Counted from the first letter of the stretch, positions 42,524-51,758 are shown. The stretch is DNA of 64,000 bases from Deltaproteobacteria bacterium (GCA_016792625.1 JAEUKK010000159.1:1-64000), one strand, 5' to 3'. Made by a program: numbers and translations. Notes: generated by a model from the letters alone, not told the origin.

Positions 42524-43428
42524 GCCGCGCCCTTCGCCTGCTGTGGGACACCATCCCCGCGGTGCTGCTCGCGGCTGCTCTGCTGATCGGGCAGGCGCAG
42601 GCGGGCACGGGCACCGGCGTGGACGGCGTCCAGGTCAATGTTCCCGCGCCACAGCGGGTGGTCGTGCTGGGCGGCGGGCTCACCGAGCTGGCCTTCGCGC
42701 TCGGCGCGGGACCGTTGGTGATCGGCACCGACGCGAGCAGCACCGCCCCCGAGGCCGCGGCCGCATTGCCCAAGGTGGGGTATTATCGGCAAGCGTCCGC
42801 CGAGGGCATCCTCAGCCTGCGGCCCGATCTGGTGATCGCCCACGCCGACACGGGCCCGCCGGCGGTGCTGGGCCAGCTGCGCGCGGCGGGCTTGCCCGTG
42901 CTGGTGGTCGACGGCACGGCCTCTGCCCCAGCGCTGCTCGCCCGGGTTGACCTGCTGGGCGCGATCCTCAACCAAGGTGAGGCCGCGGCGAAGCTGCGCG
43001 CGGCCCTGCAGCGGCAGCTCGACGCCCTGCCCGCGCCGACCGGGGCCCGCCCGCGGGTGCTGTTCATCTACGCGCGCGGCGGCGGCACGCTGAACGTGGC
43101 GGGGGCGGGCACCGCCGCCCACGCGATGATCGAGCTGGCCGGCGGCGAGAACGTGCTCGCCGCCCAGCAGGGCTACCTGCCGCTGACCGCCGAGGCGGTG
43201 GTGGCGGCCCGGCCCGACGTGGTCTTGTTGACCGCGGGCGGCTTGCAGAGCCTCGGCGGGATGGACGCGCTGCGCGCTGTCCCCGGCGTGGCCCAGACGC
43301 CGGCGGGCAAGGCAGGCCGGGTGCTGACCGTCGATGACCTGACCCTGCTCGGCTTCGGCCCCCGCGCGCCCTCGGCGGCGGCGGCCCTGCGCGCCGAGCT
43401 GTCCCAGGCGACCCGAGGCGCGCCGTGA
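42520..43428 (+). CDS. hmuT: Periplasmic haem-binding protein of an ABC importer
   Basis: The product has 302 residues with a signal peptide (cleavage near GQAQAGTG). It is a type-III periplasmic binding protein: RVVVLGGGLTELAFALGAG, ASAEGILSLRPDLVIAHADTGPPAVL, and the haem-type signature RGGGTLNVAGAGTAAHAMIELAGG. The GTG start overlaps the stop of the HmuY-like gene (GTGA). It hands haem from the periplasm to the HmuU permease. Haem is favoured over cobalamin by the signature and by the neighbours. Confidence 0.9.
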   Translation: MSRALRLLWDTIPAVLLAAALLIGQAQAGTGTGVDGVQVNVPAPQRVVVLGGGLTELAFALGAGPLVIGTDASSTAPEAAAALPKVGYYRQASAEGILSLRPDLVIAHADTGPPAVLGQLRAAGLPVLVVDGTASAPALLARVDLLGAILNQGEAAAKLRAALQRQLDALPAPTGARPRVLFIYARGGGTLNVAGAGTAAHAMIELAGGENVLAAQQGYLPLTAEAVVAARPDVVLLTAGGLQSLGGMDALRAVPGVAQTPAGKAGRVLTVDDLTLLGFGPRAPSAAAALRAELSQATRGAP

Positions 43429-44525
43429 GCGGCCTCGCCGTCGGCGAAGGGGCCCGCGCCCTGCCCACCACCGGGCCCGGGCGGGGCGCGGTGGGCCTCG
43501 GCCTGCTCGGGGCGGGCGCCGCGCTCGCCGCCGGCGCGGGGCTCTGCTTCGGCGCCCTGCCCATCACGGCGGGGGAGCTCTGGCAGATCGCCGCCGCTGG
43601 GCCCACCACGGCGCCGGTCGGCCTCGAGACCGCCGCCACCGTGGTGTGGAGCCTGCGCCTGCCCCGCGTGCTGCTCGGGCTCGCGGTCGGCGCGGCGCTC
43701 GCCGGCGCAGGCGCGACCTTGCAGGGGGTCTTTCGCAACCCGCTCGCCGACCCCGGCGTGGTCGGGGCCTCGGCGGGGGCGGCGCTCGGCGCGGCGCTGG
43801 TCATCGTGCTGCCCCGGGCGCCCGTGGCTTTGGCCCCAGCCGCCGCGGTGCTGCTCGACCTGATTGGCGTGCCTGGCGCTGCCTTCGCCGGTGCGGCGGC
43901 GGCTGGCCTGCTCGCCCTGCGCCTGGGCCGGCGGGGCGGCCAGACCCGGGTCAGCGAGCTGCTGCTGGTGGGGGTCGCCCTCAACGCGCTGTGCGGCGCC
44001 GGCTTGGGGCTGCTGATGGCCATCTCCGACGAGGTGGCCCTGCGCGACCTGAGCTTCTGGATGCTCGGGGCCTTGGGCGGGGCGACCTGGCCCGTGGTCG
44101 GGCTGACCCTACCCGTCGTGACAATCGGTCTGGCGCTCACGCTGCCGCTCGCTCCTTCGTTAGACGCGCTGGCCCTCGGCGAGGGGCCCGCCGCCCACCT
44201 CGGCGTGCGGGTCGAGCGGGTCAAGGCCGTGGGCCTGAGCCTGTCGGCGGCCCTGGTCGGGGTCGCCGTGGCGGCGGCGGGCATGATCGGCTTTGTCGGC
44301 CTCGCCGCGCCGCACCTCGTGCGCCTGCTGCTCGGCCCCAGCCACCGCCTCGGCCTGCCGGGCAGCGCGCTGCTCGGCGCCGGGCTGCTCGTGGCCGCTG
44401 ACACCCTGGCCCGCCTCGCCCTGGCCCCGGTCGAGCTGCCGGTCGGCGTGCTGACCACGCTGCTCGGCGCGCCCCTGTTCTTTGGCCTGCTGCTGCGCGA
44501 CCGCCGGGCGGGAGGGGCGACATGA
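43425..44525 (+). CDS. hmuU: FecCD-type haem ABC permease
   Basis: The product has 366 residues with about ten transmembrane helices. Family motifs include LRLPRVLLGLAVGAALAGAGATLQGVFRNPLADPGVVGASAGA and the C-terminal GFVGLAAPHLVRLLLGPSHR with LPVGVLTTLLGAPLFFGLLL. It forms the inner-membrane channel as a homodimer with HmuV. The GTG start overlaps the hmuT stop, and its own stop overlaps the hmuV start, so the three importer genes are translationally coupled. Confidence 0.93.
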   Translation: MSGLAVGEGARALPTTGPGRGAVGLGLLGAGAALAAGAGLCFGALPITAGELWQIAAAGPTTAPVGLETAATVVWSLRLPRVLLGLAVGAALAGAGATLQGVFRNPLADPGVVGASAGAALGAALVIVLPRAPVALAPAAAVLLDLIGVPGAAFAGAAAAGLLALRLGRRGGQTRVSELLLVGVALNALCGAGLGLLMAISDEVALRDLSFWMLGALGGATWPVVGLTLPVVTIGLALTLPLAPSLDALALGEGPAAHLGVRVERVKAVGLSLSAALVGVAVAAAGMIGFVGLAAPHLVRLLLGPSHRLGLPGSALLGAGLLVAADTLARLALAPVELPVGVLTTLLGAPLFFGLLLRDRRAGGAT

Positions 44526-45349
44526 CCACCCCCGAACCGCAGGAGCGCGGCCTCGCCGCCGCGGGCCTCAGCCTGCGCCGGGGCGCCCGGATGGTACTGG
44601 AGGACGTCGATCTGCGCCTGTTGCCCGGCGAGCGCCTCGCCGTGGTCGGGCCCAACGGGGCCGGCAAGTCGAGCCTGCTGCGCACGCTCTCGGGTGAGCT
44701 GCGGCCGACCGCGGGCGCGGTCAGCCTCGATGGGCGGCCGCTGGGCGCGCTCGACCCGCGGGAGCTCGCCCGCCGCCGCGCGGTGCTGCCCCAAGACCTC
44801 GAGCTGAGCCTGCCCCTGCGCGTCGACGCGGTGGTCGCGCTCGGCCTGCTGCCCCACGCCGGGCGGCTGTCGGCGGCCGCCGAGCGGGCGGCGGTGGGGG
44901 CGGCGCTGCGCGCGGTCGGGGCCGAAGCCCTGGCCGGCCGGGACGCCACCACCCTCTCGGGCGGCGAGCGCCAGCGGGTGCACCTCGCCCGCTGCCTCGC
45001 CCAGCTCAGCCCGGGGCCCGAGGCGGGGGCGCGCTACCTGCTGCTCGACGAGCCGACCAGCGCGCTCGACCTGCGCCACCAAGCCGAGGTGCTGGCCCAG
45101 GCCCGCGCGCTCTCCCGCGCGGGGACCGGCGTGCTCGCCGTGCTGCACGACCTGAACATGGCGGCCGCCTGGGCAGATCGAGTGGCCGTGCTCGACGGCG
45201 GCCGGCTGCGGGCGTTGGGGGCCCCGGCCGCGGTGCTCTGCCCCTCGCTGCTCTCCTGCGTCTGGGGCTGCGCCATCGAGTCCCTGCCCCGGGCCGATGG
45301 CGGGCCGCCGCTGTTGATCTCCCCTGTGCTGCGGGCCCCCGCGGCCTGA
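44522..45349 (+). CDS. hmuV: Haem ABC importer ATPase
   Basis: The product has 275 residues. Motifs are Walker A GPNGAGKSS (near residue 40), Q-loop LPQDLE, signature LSGGERQRV, Walker B YLLLDEPTSALD and H-loop VLHDLNMAA; all are intact. It powers the HmuU permease. The ATG overlaps the hmuU stop by four bases. The C-terminal 30 residues (CAIESLPRADGGPPLLISP) match the HmuV tail. Confidence 0.94.
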   Translation: MTTPEPQERGLAAAGLSLRRGARMVLEDVDLRLLPGERLAVVGPNGAGKSSLLRTLSGELRPTAGAVSLDGRPLGALDPRELARRRAVLPQDLELSLPLRVDAVVALGLLPHAGRLSAAAERAAVGAALRAVGAEALAGRDATTLSGGERQRVHLARCLAQLSPGPEAGARYLLLDEPTSALDLRHQAEVLAQARALSRAGTGVLAVLHDLNMAAAWADRVAVLDGGRLRALGAPAAVLCPSLLSCVWGCAIESLPRADGGPPLLISPVLRAPAA

Positions 45350-45433
45350 GCGCCTCCGTCTCCCTCTCCTCCCCCTCCCTCTTCTCGCCCCTCTCGCCAC
45401 GCTAATCCACCCGACCCAACCGGAGCGCACCAC

Positions 45434-46543
45434 ATGGATCCCACCGCCGCCCAACCCTCCACCCTCCCTGTCGATGGCAGCACCCCCGCGCGCCCCACCC
45501 GCCTGCGGGCCCGCGAGCGCGCGGCCGCCCTGGGGATCAGCGAAGCGGAGCTGGTCGCGCTCGAGGATGTGCCCGGCACCCGCCGCCTGCGCGCCGACAA
45601 GAACAGCGTCGGTGAGCTGATCGTAGCGCTGCCCAGCCTCGGCGAGGTGATGGCGCTCACCCGCAACCACGCCGCGGTGGCCGAGCGGGTGGGGGTCTAT
45701 GCCGGGGTCGAGATCGGCCCCCACGCCAGCCTCGTGATCGGCGAGACCATCGACCTGCGGCTGTTCTTGGGCCAGTGGAAGACCCTCTTCGCCGCGCCTG
45801 TCGAGACGCCCAAGGGCCCACGGTGGAGCCTGCAGGCCTTCGACGCCGCCGGAGAGGCCGTGCACAAGGTCTACCTGCCCGTGCAGCCGACGCCGGCGGC
45901 CCAGGCCGCCTGGAATGACCTGATCGAGCGCTTCGCCGACCCCGATCCCGCGCCGGTCCAGGCCCAGCCCCGGGCCGCGCAGCGCGAGCGGTCGGTCGAC
46001 GCAGCGGCGCTCCTCAGCGGCTGGGCGGCGCTGACCGACACCCACCAGTTCTTCGGCCTGCTGCGGCAGCTCGGGGCAGGTCATGGCCAAGCGCTGGCCC
46101 TGGCCGCCGGCCGCTTCACCCGGCGGGTCAGCGCAGAGGCCGCCGCGCCCCTGCTGCGCGCCGCCGCCGAGACCGAGACGCCGATCATGGTCTTCGTGGG
46201 GAACCCGGGCTGCATCCAGATCCACACCGGGCCGGTGCGCAAGATCGCGCCGATGGGCGCCTGGATCAACGTGCTGGACGCCGACTTCAACCTGCACCTC
46301 GACCAGTCTCGGGTCGAGGCGGCCTGGGTGGTGCAGAAGCCGACCGCCGATGGGGTCGTGAGCTCGCTCGAGCTCATCGACGCTGCGGGTGAGCCCGTGG
46401 TGCGCTTCTTCGGCAAACGGAAGCCCGGCCAAGCCGAGGACCCTGCCTGGCGCACGCTGCTCGCCGGCCTGCCCGATGCCCCGGCGCCGGCTCTGTCTGC
46501 CCCCCTCTCTCCTGCTGCGGGGGCCCCCGATGCCGCGCTGTGA
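45434..46543 (+). CDS. hmuS: HemS/HmuS haem-degrading or haem-carrier protein
   Basis: The product has 369 residues, two HemS repeats as in the family. The N-terminal repeat has ERAAALGISEAELVALE and VMALTRNHAAVAERVGVYAGVE with a candidate axial His near residue 79. The C-terminal repeat has MVFVGNPGCIQIHTGPVRKIAPMGAWINVLDADFNLHLD. It is cytoplasmic and receives haem from HmuUV for storage or iron release. An 84-base gap with a C/T-rich tract precedes it, so the long leader may add its own expression control. The last ~25 residues are a Pro/Ala tail. Confidence 0.92.
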   Translation: MDPTAAQPSTLPVDGSTPARPTRLRARERAAALGISEAELVALEDVPGTRRLRADKNSVGELIVALPSLGEVMALTRNHAAVAERVGVYAGVEIGPHASLVIGETIDLRLFLGQWKTLFAAPVETPKGPRWSLQAFDAAGEAVHKVYLPVQPTPAAQAAWNDLIERFADPDPAPVQAQPRAAQRERSVDAAALLSGWAALTDTHQFFGLLRQLGAGHGQALALAAGRFTRRVSAEAAAPLLRAAAETETPIMVFVGNPGCIQIHTGPVRKIAPMGAWINVLDADFNLHLDQSRVEAAWVVQKPTADGVVSSLELIDAAGEPVVRFFGKRKPGQAEDPAWRTLLAGLPDAPAPALSAPLSPAAGAPDAAL

Positions 46544-46751
46544 CGAAGAGACGCTGGCCCGGCGCGGCGCCCTGTCGATCAGCCGCTGTGCCCACTGTGA
46601 CACCATCTCGCTGCACGTCGGCGGCGTGAGCCTGCGCCTCGAGCCCGAGGTGCTGCACCACCTCTGGGAGCTGATCGGCGTGGCGCTCAGCGCCCCGAGC
46701 GTGCGGCGTGCCGCGCTGTCCTTCGACCGACCGCGGGCAGAGGCGAGCTGA
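46530..46751 (+). CDS. Small CxxC protein at the end of the haem operon
   Basis: The product has 73 residues. The start at 46530 overlaps the end of hmuS by 14 bases. A single CAHC motif (near residue 20) is followed by DTISLHVGGVSLRLEPEVLHHLWELIG, a strand-strand-helix layout. One CxxC could bind zinc or haem as a dimer, or be redox-active. It looks cytoplasmic. I do not recognise a family. Overlap with hmuS and shared strand make a haem-related role likely but unproven. Confidence 0.65.
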   Translation: MPRCDEETLARRGALSISRCAHCDTISLHVGGVSLRLEPEVLHHLWELIGVALSAPSVRRAALSFDRPRAEAS

Positions 46752-46834
46752 ACCCGGCGGAGGCCGACACCCCCCACGCCTGGCGATGTGTGGGGCCACG
46801 GCGCATTGCCCACAGCCGAGGCCCGCCGCGCCGC

Positions 46835-48088
46835 TCAGGCCCAGTCGGCGAGGCCCGGCTCCATCAAGGCGAGGTCGACCCGGGTGTTGAGCGCGCCAAA
46901 GACCAGGAAGGCGGCGAGGCAGTCTTGCTCCCGCACCCAGCGCGGCGCCACCGCCGGCGGGTCGATCCAGCCGGCGGCAAACAGCGGGTCGAGGGCCACG
47001 GTGTCGCCCGGGGTCAGGCGGCCCGAGAACAGGCGCAGGGGCAGCTCTTTGCGCCCCTCGTTGGCCGCGGCGAGCATGAAGCCGTGCACCTGCCAAAGCC
47101 CGCGCACATAGGCGAGGTCTTTGGCGAAGATACCGCAGCAGACGCCATTGTGGCGCGCACCATCCCCGCCGCGCAGCACCCGCTGGGCGCTGGCGAAGCT
47201 CTCCTGCGGGGGCTGGCCGCCCGCGCGGAAGACCTCGTAGACCTCCATGAAGTCGGCGCCGTCGAGGGCCGCCTGGACGGCGACCACCCGCAGGGCGATG
47301 CGGCGCAGGCGGCTGAGGTCCATGGTGTCGGTGATCAGCTCGGCGAGGGTGGCCAGGCCCTCTTGGATGGCCGCGGTCCGCGGCGTCGCGAGGCCCAAGC
47401 TGCGCAGCACCGGCTGGCCGGCGCCGTTGCGGCGGGTGGCTGCGTGCACCAGCGCCTCGTGGTGCAGCAGCTGGCGCAGCTGCAGCTCAGAGAAGCGCGC
47501 GTCGGCCCGCAGCCGCACCCGCTTGCTGCCCGCGCTGGCGATGCTGGTCAGCTCGGGGTCGAGCTCGACGCTGAGCGGTGGGTCGGCGAACCAGGGGTCG
47601 AGCCAGGCCTGCAGGCGCTCGCGGGCGGCCTCGGCGTCGAGGGTGGCCTCGGGCGGGCTCGAGCGCAGGCGTGAGGTGGCCGAGATGACGTGCTGGGCGG
47701 CCTCAAGGATGGTCGGCGCGCCCGTGTGCAGCGGATCGCTGGGCCGACCATAGAGGTCGAGGGAACGATCCACGAACTCGGGGCTGCCCAGGCTGTCGAG
47801 CAGGTCGACCGCGTCGCGCAAGCTCTGGGCGGTGCGCTGCAAAAAGGCCTCGCCCGGGTCATCGGGGTCGAGGCCCGCGGCGGCGCCGTCGATGCGCGCC
47901 CGGTCGTCGGCCACGTCGGGGCGGGGCACCTGGTGGCCCGGCGCGGCGGGGGCGGCGAGGAAGTCGCGCTCGATCTGGGCCGGCCAGTCGAGCTCGCCGA
48001 GCACCAGCACACCCTTGCCCGCCGCGCAGACCGCCCGGTCGGCCGCGATCAGCCGCTCGCGCCCGGCCGCGCTGGGCGCCCAGCTCAC
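46835..48088 (-). CDS. DUF1704/QEGLA-motif metallopeptidase (MATCAP-like)
   Basis: The product has 417 residues. HHEALVH near residue 210 is an HExxxH zinc site, and IQEGLATLAELI about 30 residues later is the QEGLA motif of the family, whose Glu completes the site. The wider domain (LQLRQLLHHEALVHAAT...GLATPRTAAIQEGLA...RGLWQVHGFMLA) fits DUF1704, the group that includes vertebrate tubulin detyrosinase MATCAP. Bacterial members are annotated only by motif; substrate unknown. The GTG start overlaps the stop of the upstream lipoprotein gene (GTGA). It is convergent with the haem operon. Confidence 0.83.
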   Translation of the reverse strand: MSWAPSAAGRERLIAADRAVCAAGKGVLVLGELDWPAQIERDFLAAPAAPGHQVPRPDVADDRARIDGAAAGLDPDDPGEAFLQRTAQSLRDAVDLLDSLGSPEFVDRSLDLYGRPSDPLHTGAPTILEAAQHVISATSRLRSSPPEATLDAEAARERLQAWLDPWFADPPLSVELDPELTSIASAGSKRVRLRADARFSELQLRQLLHHEALVHAATRRNGAGQPVLRSLGLATPRTAAIQEGLATLAELITDTMDLSRLRRIALRVVAVQAALDGADFMEVYEVFRAGGQPPQESFASAQRVLRGGDGARHNGVCCGIFAKDLAYVRGLWQVHGFMLAAANEGRKELPLRLFSGRLTPGDTVALDPLFAAGWIDPPAVAPRWVREQDCLAAFLVFGALNTRVDLALMEPGLADWA

Positions 48089-48624
48089 GGGGCCACCAGG
48101 TCCCAGGTCACGAGGCAGGTCGGCTGCCGGTTCTCCTCGGCGTAGGACCAGCGCACGAAGATCTTGGCGCCCCGCCAGCGGTAGGCGGCGCCCTCGGGGT
48201 CGGCCGCGCCGTAGAGCGCGACCACCGCCTCGCGCACCTCATCACACGCGGCGGCGCTGAGCGTGCGGCTGCGGGCCTCGACGCGCCGCAGGGCCTCTTG
48301 GCGGTCAAAACCGAGGGCGACCGCCAGCTTGTGCGTCCCGAGCGTCAAGGGGGCCCGCGGCTTGGTGTACATCTGCAGCCGCCCGCCCCCCTCGAGGTAC
48401 AGCACGGTGGGCGTGTCGAGCAGGCCAAACTTGCTGAGCGGGGCGCCCAAGGGGACCCCCGGCGCGCCGCCCGCGGCGTCGACCGAGGCCATCACCGCCT
48501 CAAGCTCGGCCTGGGGCGGCGGGGGCGGCCCCTCGGCCTCACCCTCTGCGCCACCGCAGCCCAAAACGAGCCCCAGCGCGCCAATGACGGCCGTCCGAGG
48601 GGCGTGGGCGAAGCGGCGGGGCAT
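48085..48624 (-). CDS. Lipoprotein of unknown function coupled to the metallopeptidase
   Basis: The product has 179 residues. The start at 48624 has GGAGG upstream and gives the signal ending LGLVLGC. After a Pro/Glu linker the body reads VPLGAPLSKFGLLDTPTVLYLEGG...LAVALGFDRQEAL and ends WRGAKIFVRWSYAEENRQPTCLVTWDLVAP. It is beta-rich and has a single pair of cysteines beyond the lipid one. No family recognised. Its stop overlaps the start of the metallopeptidase gene, so they are made together, although one is exported and the other has no signal. Confidence 0.72.
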   Translation of the reverse strand: MPRRFAHAPRTAVIGALGLVLGCGGAEGEAEGPPPPPQAELEAVMASVDAAGGAPGVPLGAPLSKFGLLDTPTVLYLEGGGRLQMYTKPRAPLTLGTHKLAVALGFDRQEALRRVEARSRTLSAAACDEVREAVVALYGAADPEGAAYRWRGAKIFVRWSYAEENRQPTCLVTWDLVAP

Positions 48625-48722
48625 GGGCGTCCTCCGGTGGCGCGCACGGGCCGGCCACGCGGCCCCGCTGCGGGCCGGCGGCCTATCCCCTTGAGGCCCG
48701 TGCTTCATGGGAGGGCTGCCCC

Positions 48723-51700
48723 TCAGCCGAGCAGCTCGCCGTGGAAGCTCCACCGCCCTGCGGGGAAGTTCGCCGCGTTGTCCTGCCACCACTGGGCCCA
48801 GGCCCGCCGGTGGGCGACCTGCACGCGGTAGGGCCCCTCGGCGTCAAAAGGCAGCCGGCAGCCGGTCGAGATCACCAGCTCGTCGTAGGTCGAGCGGCGC
48901 ACAAAAGCATCGTCGTGGTCGAGGCGCTCGATGAGCTGGCCGGGGTCGAGCAGCTGGCCGTGGCGGTAGCGCAGGCCGTCCTTGAAGCGCGGCCCGTTGT
49001 GCGACCACCAGGTCACCCAGCGGCTGCGCAGCAGGCTCTCCTCGGGGTCTTCGTGGTGGCCGGTGATCAGCTCCAGCGCGCCGTTGGCCACCGCTTGGCG
49101 GCTCCGGTCCTTGCTGCCGAGCTGGTCGAGCAGCCGAGGCACGGCCCGCGGATCGCCGAGGTAGCCGAGGCCCTGCAGGGCGCCGACGCCGGCCGGATCT
49201 TCCTGCTCGGCCACCCGATACAGCAGCAGCAGGTAGCTCGGACCACCGTAGCGGCCGACGATCTCGCCCAGCGTGCGCGGCGCGTTGCGCACACGCGAGG
49301 CCAGGCGCTGGGCCTGCTCATCGACCCCGCGCCACTCGCCGAGCAGCAGCAGCGCCGTGCTCGCCTCACCCGCCAAGTGCCCGTCGTCGATGCAGCTGAG
49401 CAGCTCATCGACCACGCTCGGGTCGCCGATGCGGCCGAGCGCGACGATGGCCGCCCGCTTGACCACCTTGCTGGCCCGGCCGCTGAGCAGCTTGCGCAGC
49501 ACCTCGACCGCGCCCTGCTCCCGCCGCCAGCCGAGCACCTCGACCGCCGCCGAGACCCCCGAGGGATCGGGGTGGCGGCTGGCCGCATCGAGCAGGCCAT
49601 CGACCAGCGCGGCGTTGGGGCTGCGGGCCATCGCCGCGATCAGCGCCCGGCCGGCGGGGCCGTCGGGCTGCATTTGCAGCAGGTGGCGGAGCAGGACCTC
49701 GGCCGCCTCGTAGCTGCGGTGCCCGGCCAACAGGTCGGCCGCCGCGACGTAGCGGGCGAGGTTGGGGTCAGAGGTGCGGGGCACGGTGTTGTCGAGCAGG
49801 CGCGCGCCCTGCTCGAGCTGGGCGGCGAGCACGCTGACCACGCGCACATCGCAGGCGGCCACGGCCATGCGGTGGGCGCCCAGCCGGCGCTCGGGGCGGT
49901 CGGCGTCGGCGCGGATGAGCGGCGGGCGCGCGCGCTGGGCGTTCACCCGGTCGCGCGCGTGGTCGGCGGCCCGCTCGAGGTGCCAGTCGATGCTGCGCCC
50001 CGGATCGCCGCCGATGGCGTCGGCCGCGGCCACCCCCGCGGCCAGATCGGCGGCCTTGAACAGGTGGCGGGCCTCGTCGGCGGCGCCGGGCTCGCCCAGG
50101 GCGGCGAGGCGCAGCAGGGCCCAGGCCTGGCGCAGCGGGAGCCCAAGCTCGTCGAAGCCAGCGGCGGCGCGGCCATAGTCGGCGCGCGCGCGCCCCTCGT
50201 CGCCGGTCATGCGGAACAGATCGCCCCGCCGCAGCAGCACGCGCAGCAGCAGCTCGGGCGCGCCCTCGGCGAGGCCGCGGGCGTGGCGGTACCAGGCCTC
50301 GGCGTTGGGGCCATCGCCCTGCTGCCGCGCCAGATCACCGGCCACCAGGGCGTACTGGCCCCGCACCTCGACGTCGGCCCAGGCCTCGACGGCGTCTTGG
50401 GCCGCGGTGAGCAGGCCCGCCGCGGCGTCGAGGCGGTCCTTCATGCGGTGGCGCTCGGCCAGCAGCACCTGGGCCTCGGCGCGGGCCGCGGGGTCGAGGG
50501 GGGCCTCTCCGCGCCGGCGGGGGGCCAGCTCGACGAGGGCCTCCTCCAAGATCTCCTCAGCCCAGGGCTCTTGGCGCAGCACGGCCAGCCGGCCCAGCGC
50601 GAGGCGGGCCCGACCGCCGAGGCTGCCCTTGGCGTCGCGCAGCCGGCGCAGGCGCCGCTCGGCCTCGTCGTGGTGACCGAGCTCGGTGAGCAGAGCGACG
50701 AGCTGCAGGCTGGCCTCGTGGCCATCGAGCGGGCTCGAGAAGGAGAGGGCGCGGTCGAGGAAGGCCTGCAGCGCGCGCTGCGCCGCGGCCCGCTCCCCCC
50801 GGGCGCAGAGCGCGCGGGCCAGCGCCTGGGCGGCGGCCTCGGCCAGCAGGCCCTCGGCCGGGCTGCGGCAGTCGCTGAGGTTCTCGGTCAAGAAGCGCTG
50901 GAGCTCGGCCTCCCACGCGGGGTCGCTCAGATCGAGCATGGCCTCAAGCGCGGTGATCAGCTCGGGGCCGGGCGCGCCCTCTTCGGGCCAGGGCCGCGGC
51001 AGGCGGGTGGCCCGCAGGGCGGCGAGCAGCGCGTCGCGGGCGCTCACCTCGTCCTCGGCGCGCAGGGCTTGGCCGAGGCGGGCCAGCGCCGCCGTGTGGC
51101 TCGGATCGGCCTCGACCGCTTGCATCAGGCGGCCCCGGGCCGACTCGTCGTGGCCAGCCGCGGCGAGGCGATCGGCGTCGAGCACGAGCAGATCGACGCT
51201 GGTCGGGTCGACCTGCAGGCGGGCGGCGAGCTGGGCCTCAGGATCGCGCAGGTTCTCATCGAGGATGCGGACCGTGGCGGTCAGCCAGCGCTCAAAGCGG
51301 GCGTGCAGGGGCAGGAAGCGGCCGGGCTCGCGGGCCTGGGCGGGCAAGATCCAGCGGCCGTAGCGCACCCCGCCCTCGTGGGCGGCGAAGGCCCAGCGAT
51401 CCTCGGGCCCGGGGCCGTCGGCGAAGAGGATCACCTCGGGCAGCTCGGCCGAGACCGGGGCCAGCTCGGCCGCCGCGCGCACCTGCAGGGCGCCGCGGAA
51501 CAGCGAGGCGCCGTTCCAGCGGGTCAAAAAGCGGCGGAGATCGGCGGGCAGCGGGCCGCCCAGCGCCGCCGCGGCGTGGCTGAGCGCGTCGCCCGCGGGC
51601 GGGGCGGCGAGGTGGTGCACGTCGTGGCGGTACCGATCCAGCACCCGCAGCACGGGGTGGAAGGGATCGGGGCCGGCCGCGCCCCCCTCGGGCGCCCCGT

Positions 51701-51758
51701 GCACGGGGGCGGGCTCTGCGGGGTCACCGGCGAGGGGCGAGGAGCTGAGGGGCTGCAT
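48723..51758 (-). CDS. SUKH (SMI1/KNR4)-TPR-HEAT repeat protein
   Basis: The product has 1011 residues with no signal peptide. Residues about 30-150 resemble the SMI1/KNR4 fold (LGGPLPADLRRFLTRWNGASLF...EVILFADGPGPEDRWAFAAHEGGVRYGRWI). Residues about 170-640 are TPR-like helix pairs (ARLGQALRAEDEVSARDALLAAL). Residues about 680-930 are HEAT-type repeats (GRASKVVKRAAIVALGRIGDPSVVDELLSCI and YLGDPRAVPRLLDQLGSKDRSRQAVANGAL). The last 80 residues are Trp-rich. The start at 51758 has GAGG upstream. SMI1/KNR4 domains often serve as immunity or regulatory modules, but no toxin is adjacent. Probably a scaffold for protein contacts. Confidence 0.72.
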   Translation of the reverse strand: MQPLSSSPLAGDPAEPAPVHGAPEGGAAGPDPFHPVLRVLDRYRHDVHHLAAPPAGDALSHAAAALGGPLPADLRRFLTRWNGASLFRGALQVRAAAELAPVSAELPEVILFADGPGPEDRWAFAAHEGGVRYGRWILPAQAREPGRFLPLHARFERWLTATVRILDENLRDPEAQLAARLQVDPTSVDLLVLDADRLAAAGHDESARGRLMQAVEADPSHTAALARLGQALRAEDEVSARDALLAALRATRLPRPWPEEGAPGPELITALEAMLDLSDPAWEAELQRFLTENLSDCRSPAEGLLAEAAAQALARALCARGERAAAQRALQAFLDRALSFSSPLDGHEASLQLVALLTELGHHDEAERRLRRLRDAKGSLGGRARLALGRLAVLRQEPWAEEILEEALVELAPRRRGEAPLDPAARAEAQVLLAERHRMKDRLDAAAGLLTAAQDAVEAWADVEVRGQYALVAGDLARQQGDGPNAEAWYRHARGLAEGAPELLLRVLLRRGDLFRMTGDEGRARADYGRAAAGFDELGLPLRQAWALLRLAALGEPGAADEARHLFKAADLAAGVAAADAIGGDPGRSIDWHLERAADHARDRVNAQRARPPLIRADADRPERRLGAHRMAVAACDVRVVSVLAAQLEQGARLLDNTVPRTSDPNLARYVAAADLLAGHRSYEAAEVLLRHLLQMQPDGPAGRALIAAMARSPNAALVDGLLDAASRHPDPSGVSAAVEVLGWRREQGAVEVLRKLLSGRASKVVKRAAIVALGRIGDPSVVDELLSCIDDGHLAGEASTALLLLGEWRGVDEQAQRLASRVRNAPRTLGEIVGRYGGPSYLLLLYRVAEQEDPAGVGALQGLGYLGDPRAVPRLLDQLGSKDRSRQAVANGALELITGHHEDPEESLLRSRWVTWWSHNGPRFKDGLRYRHGQLLDPGQLIERLDHDDAFVRRSTYDELVISTGCRLPFDAEGPYRVQVAHRRAWAQWWQDNAANFPAGRWSFHGELLG

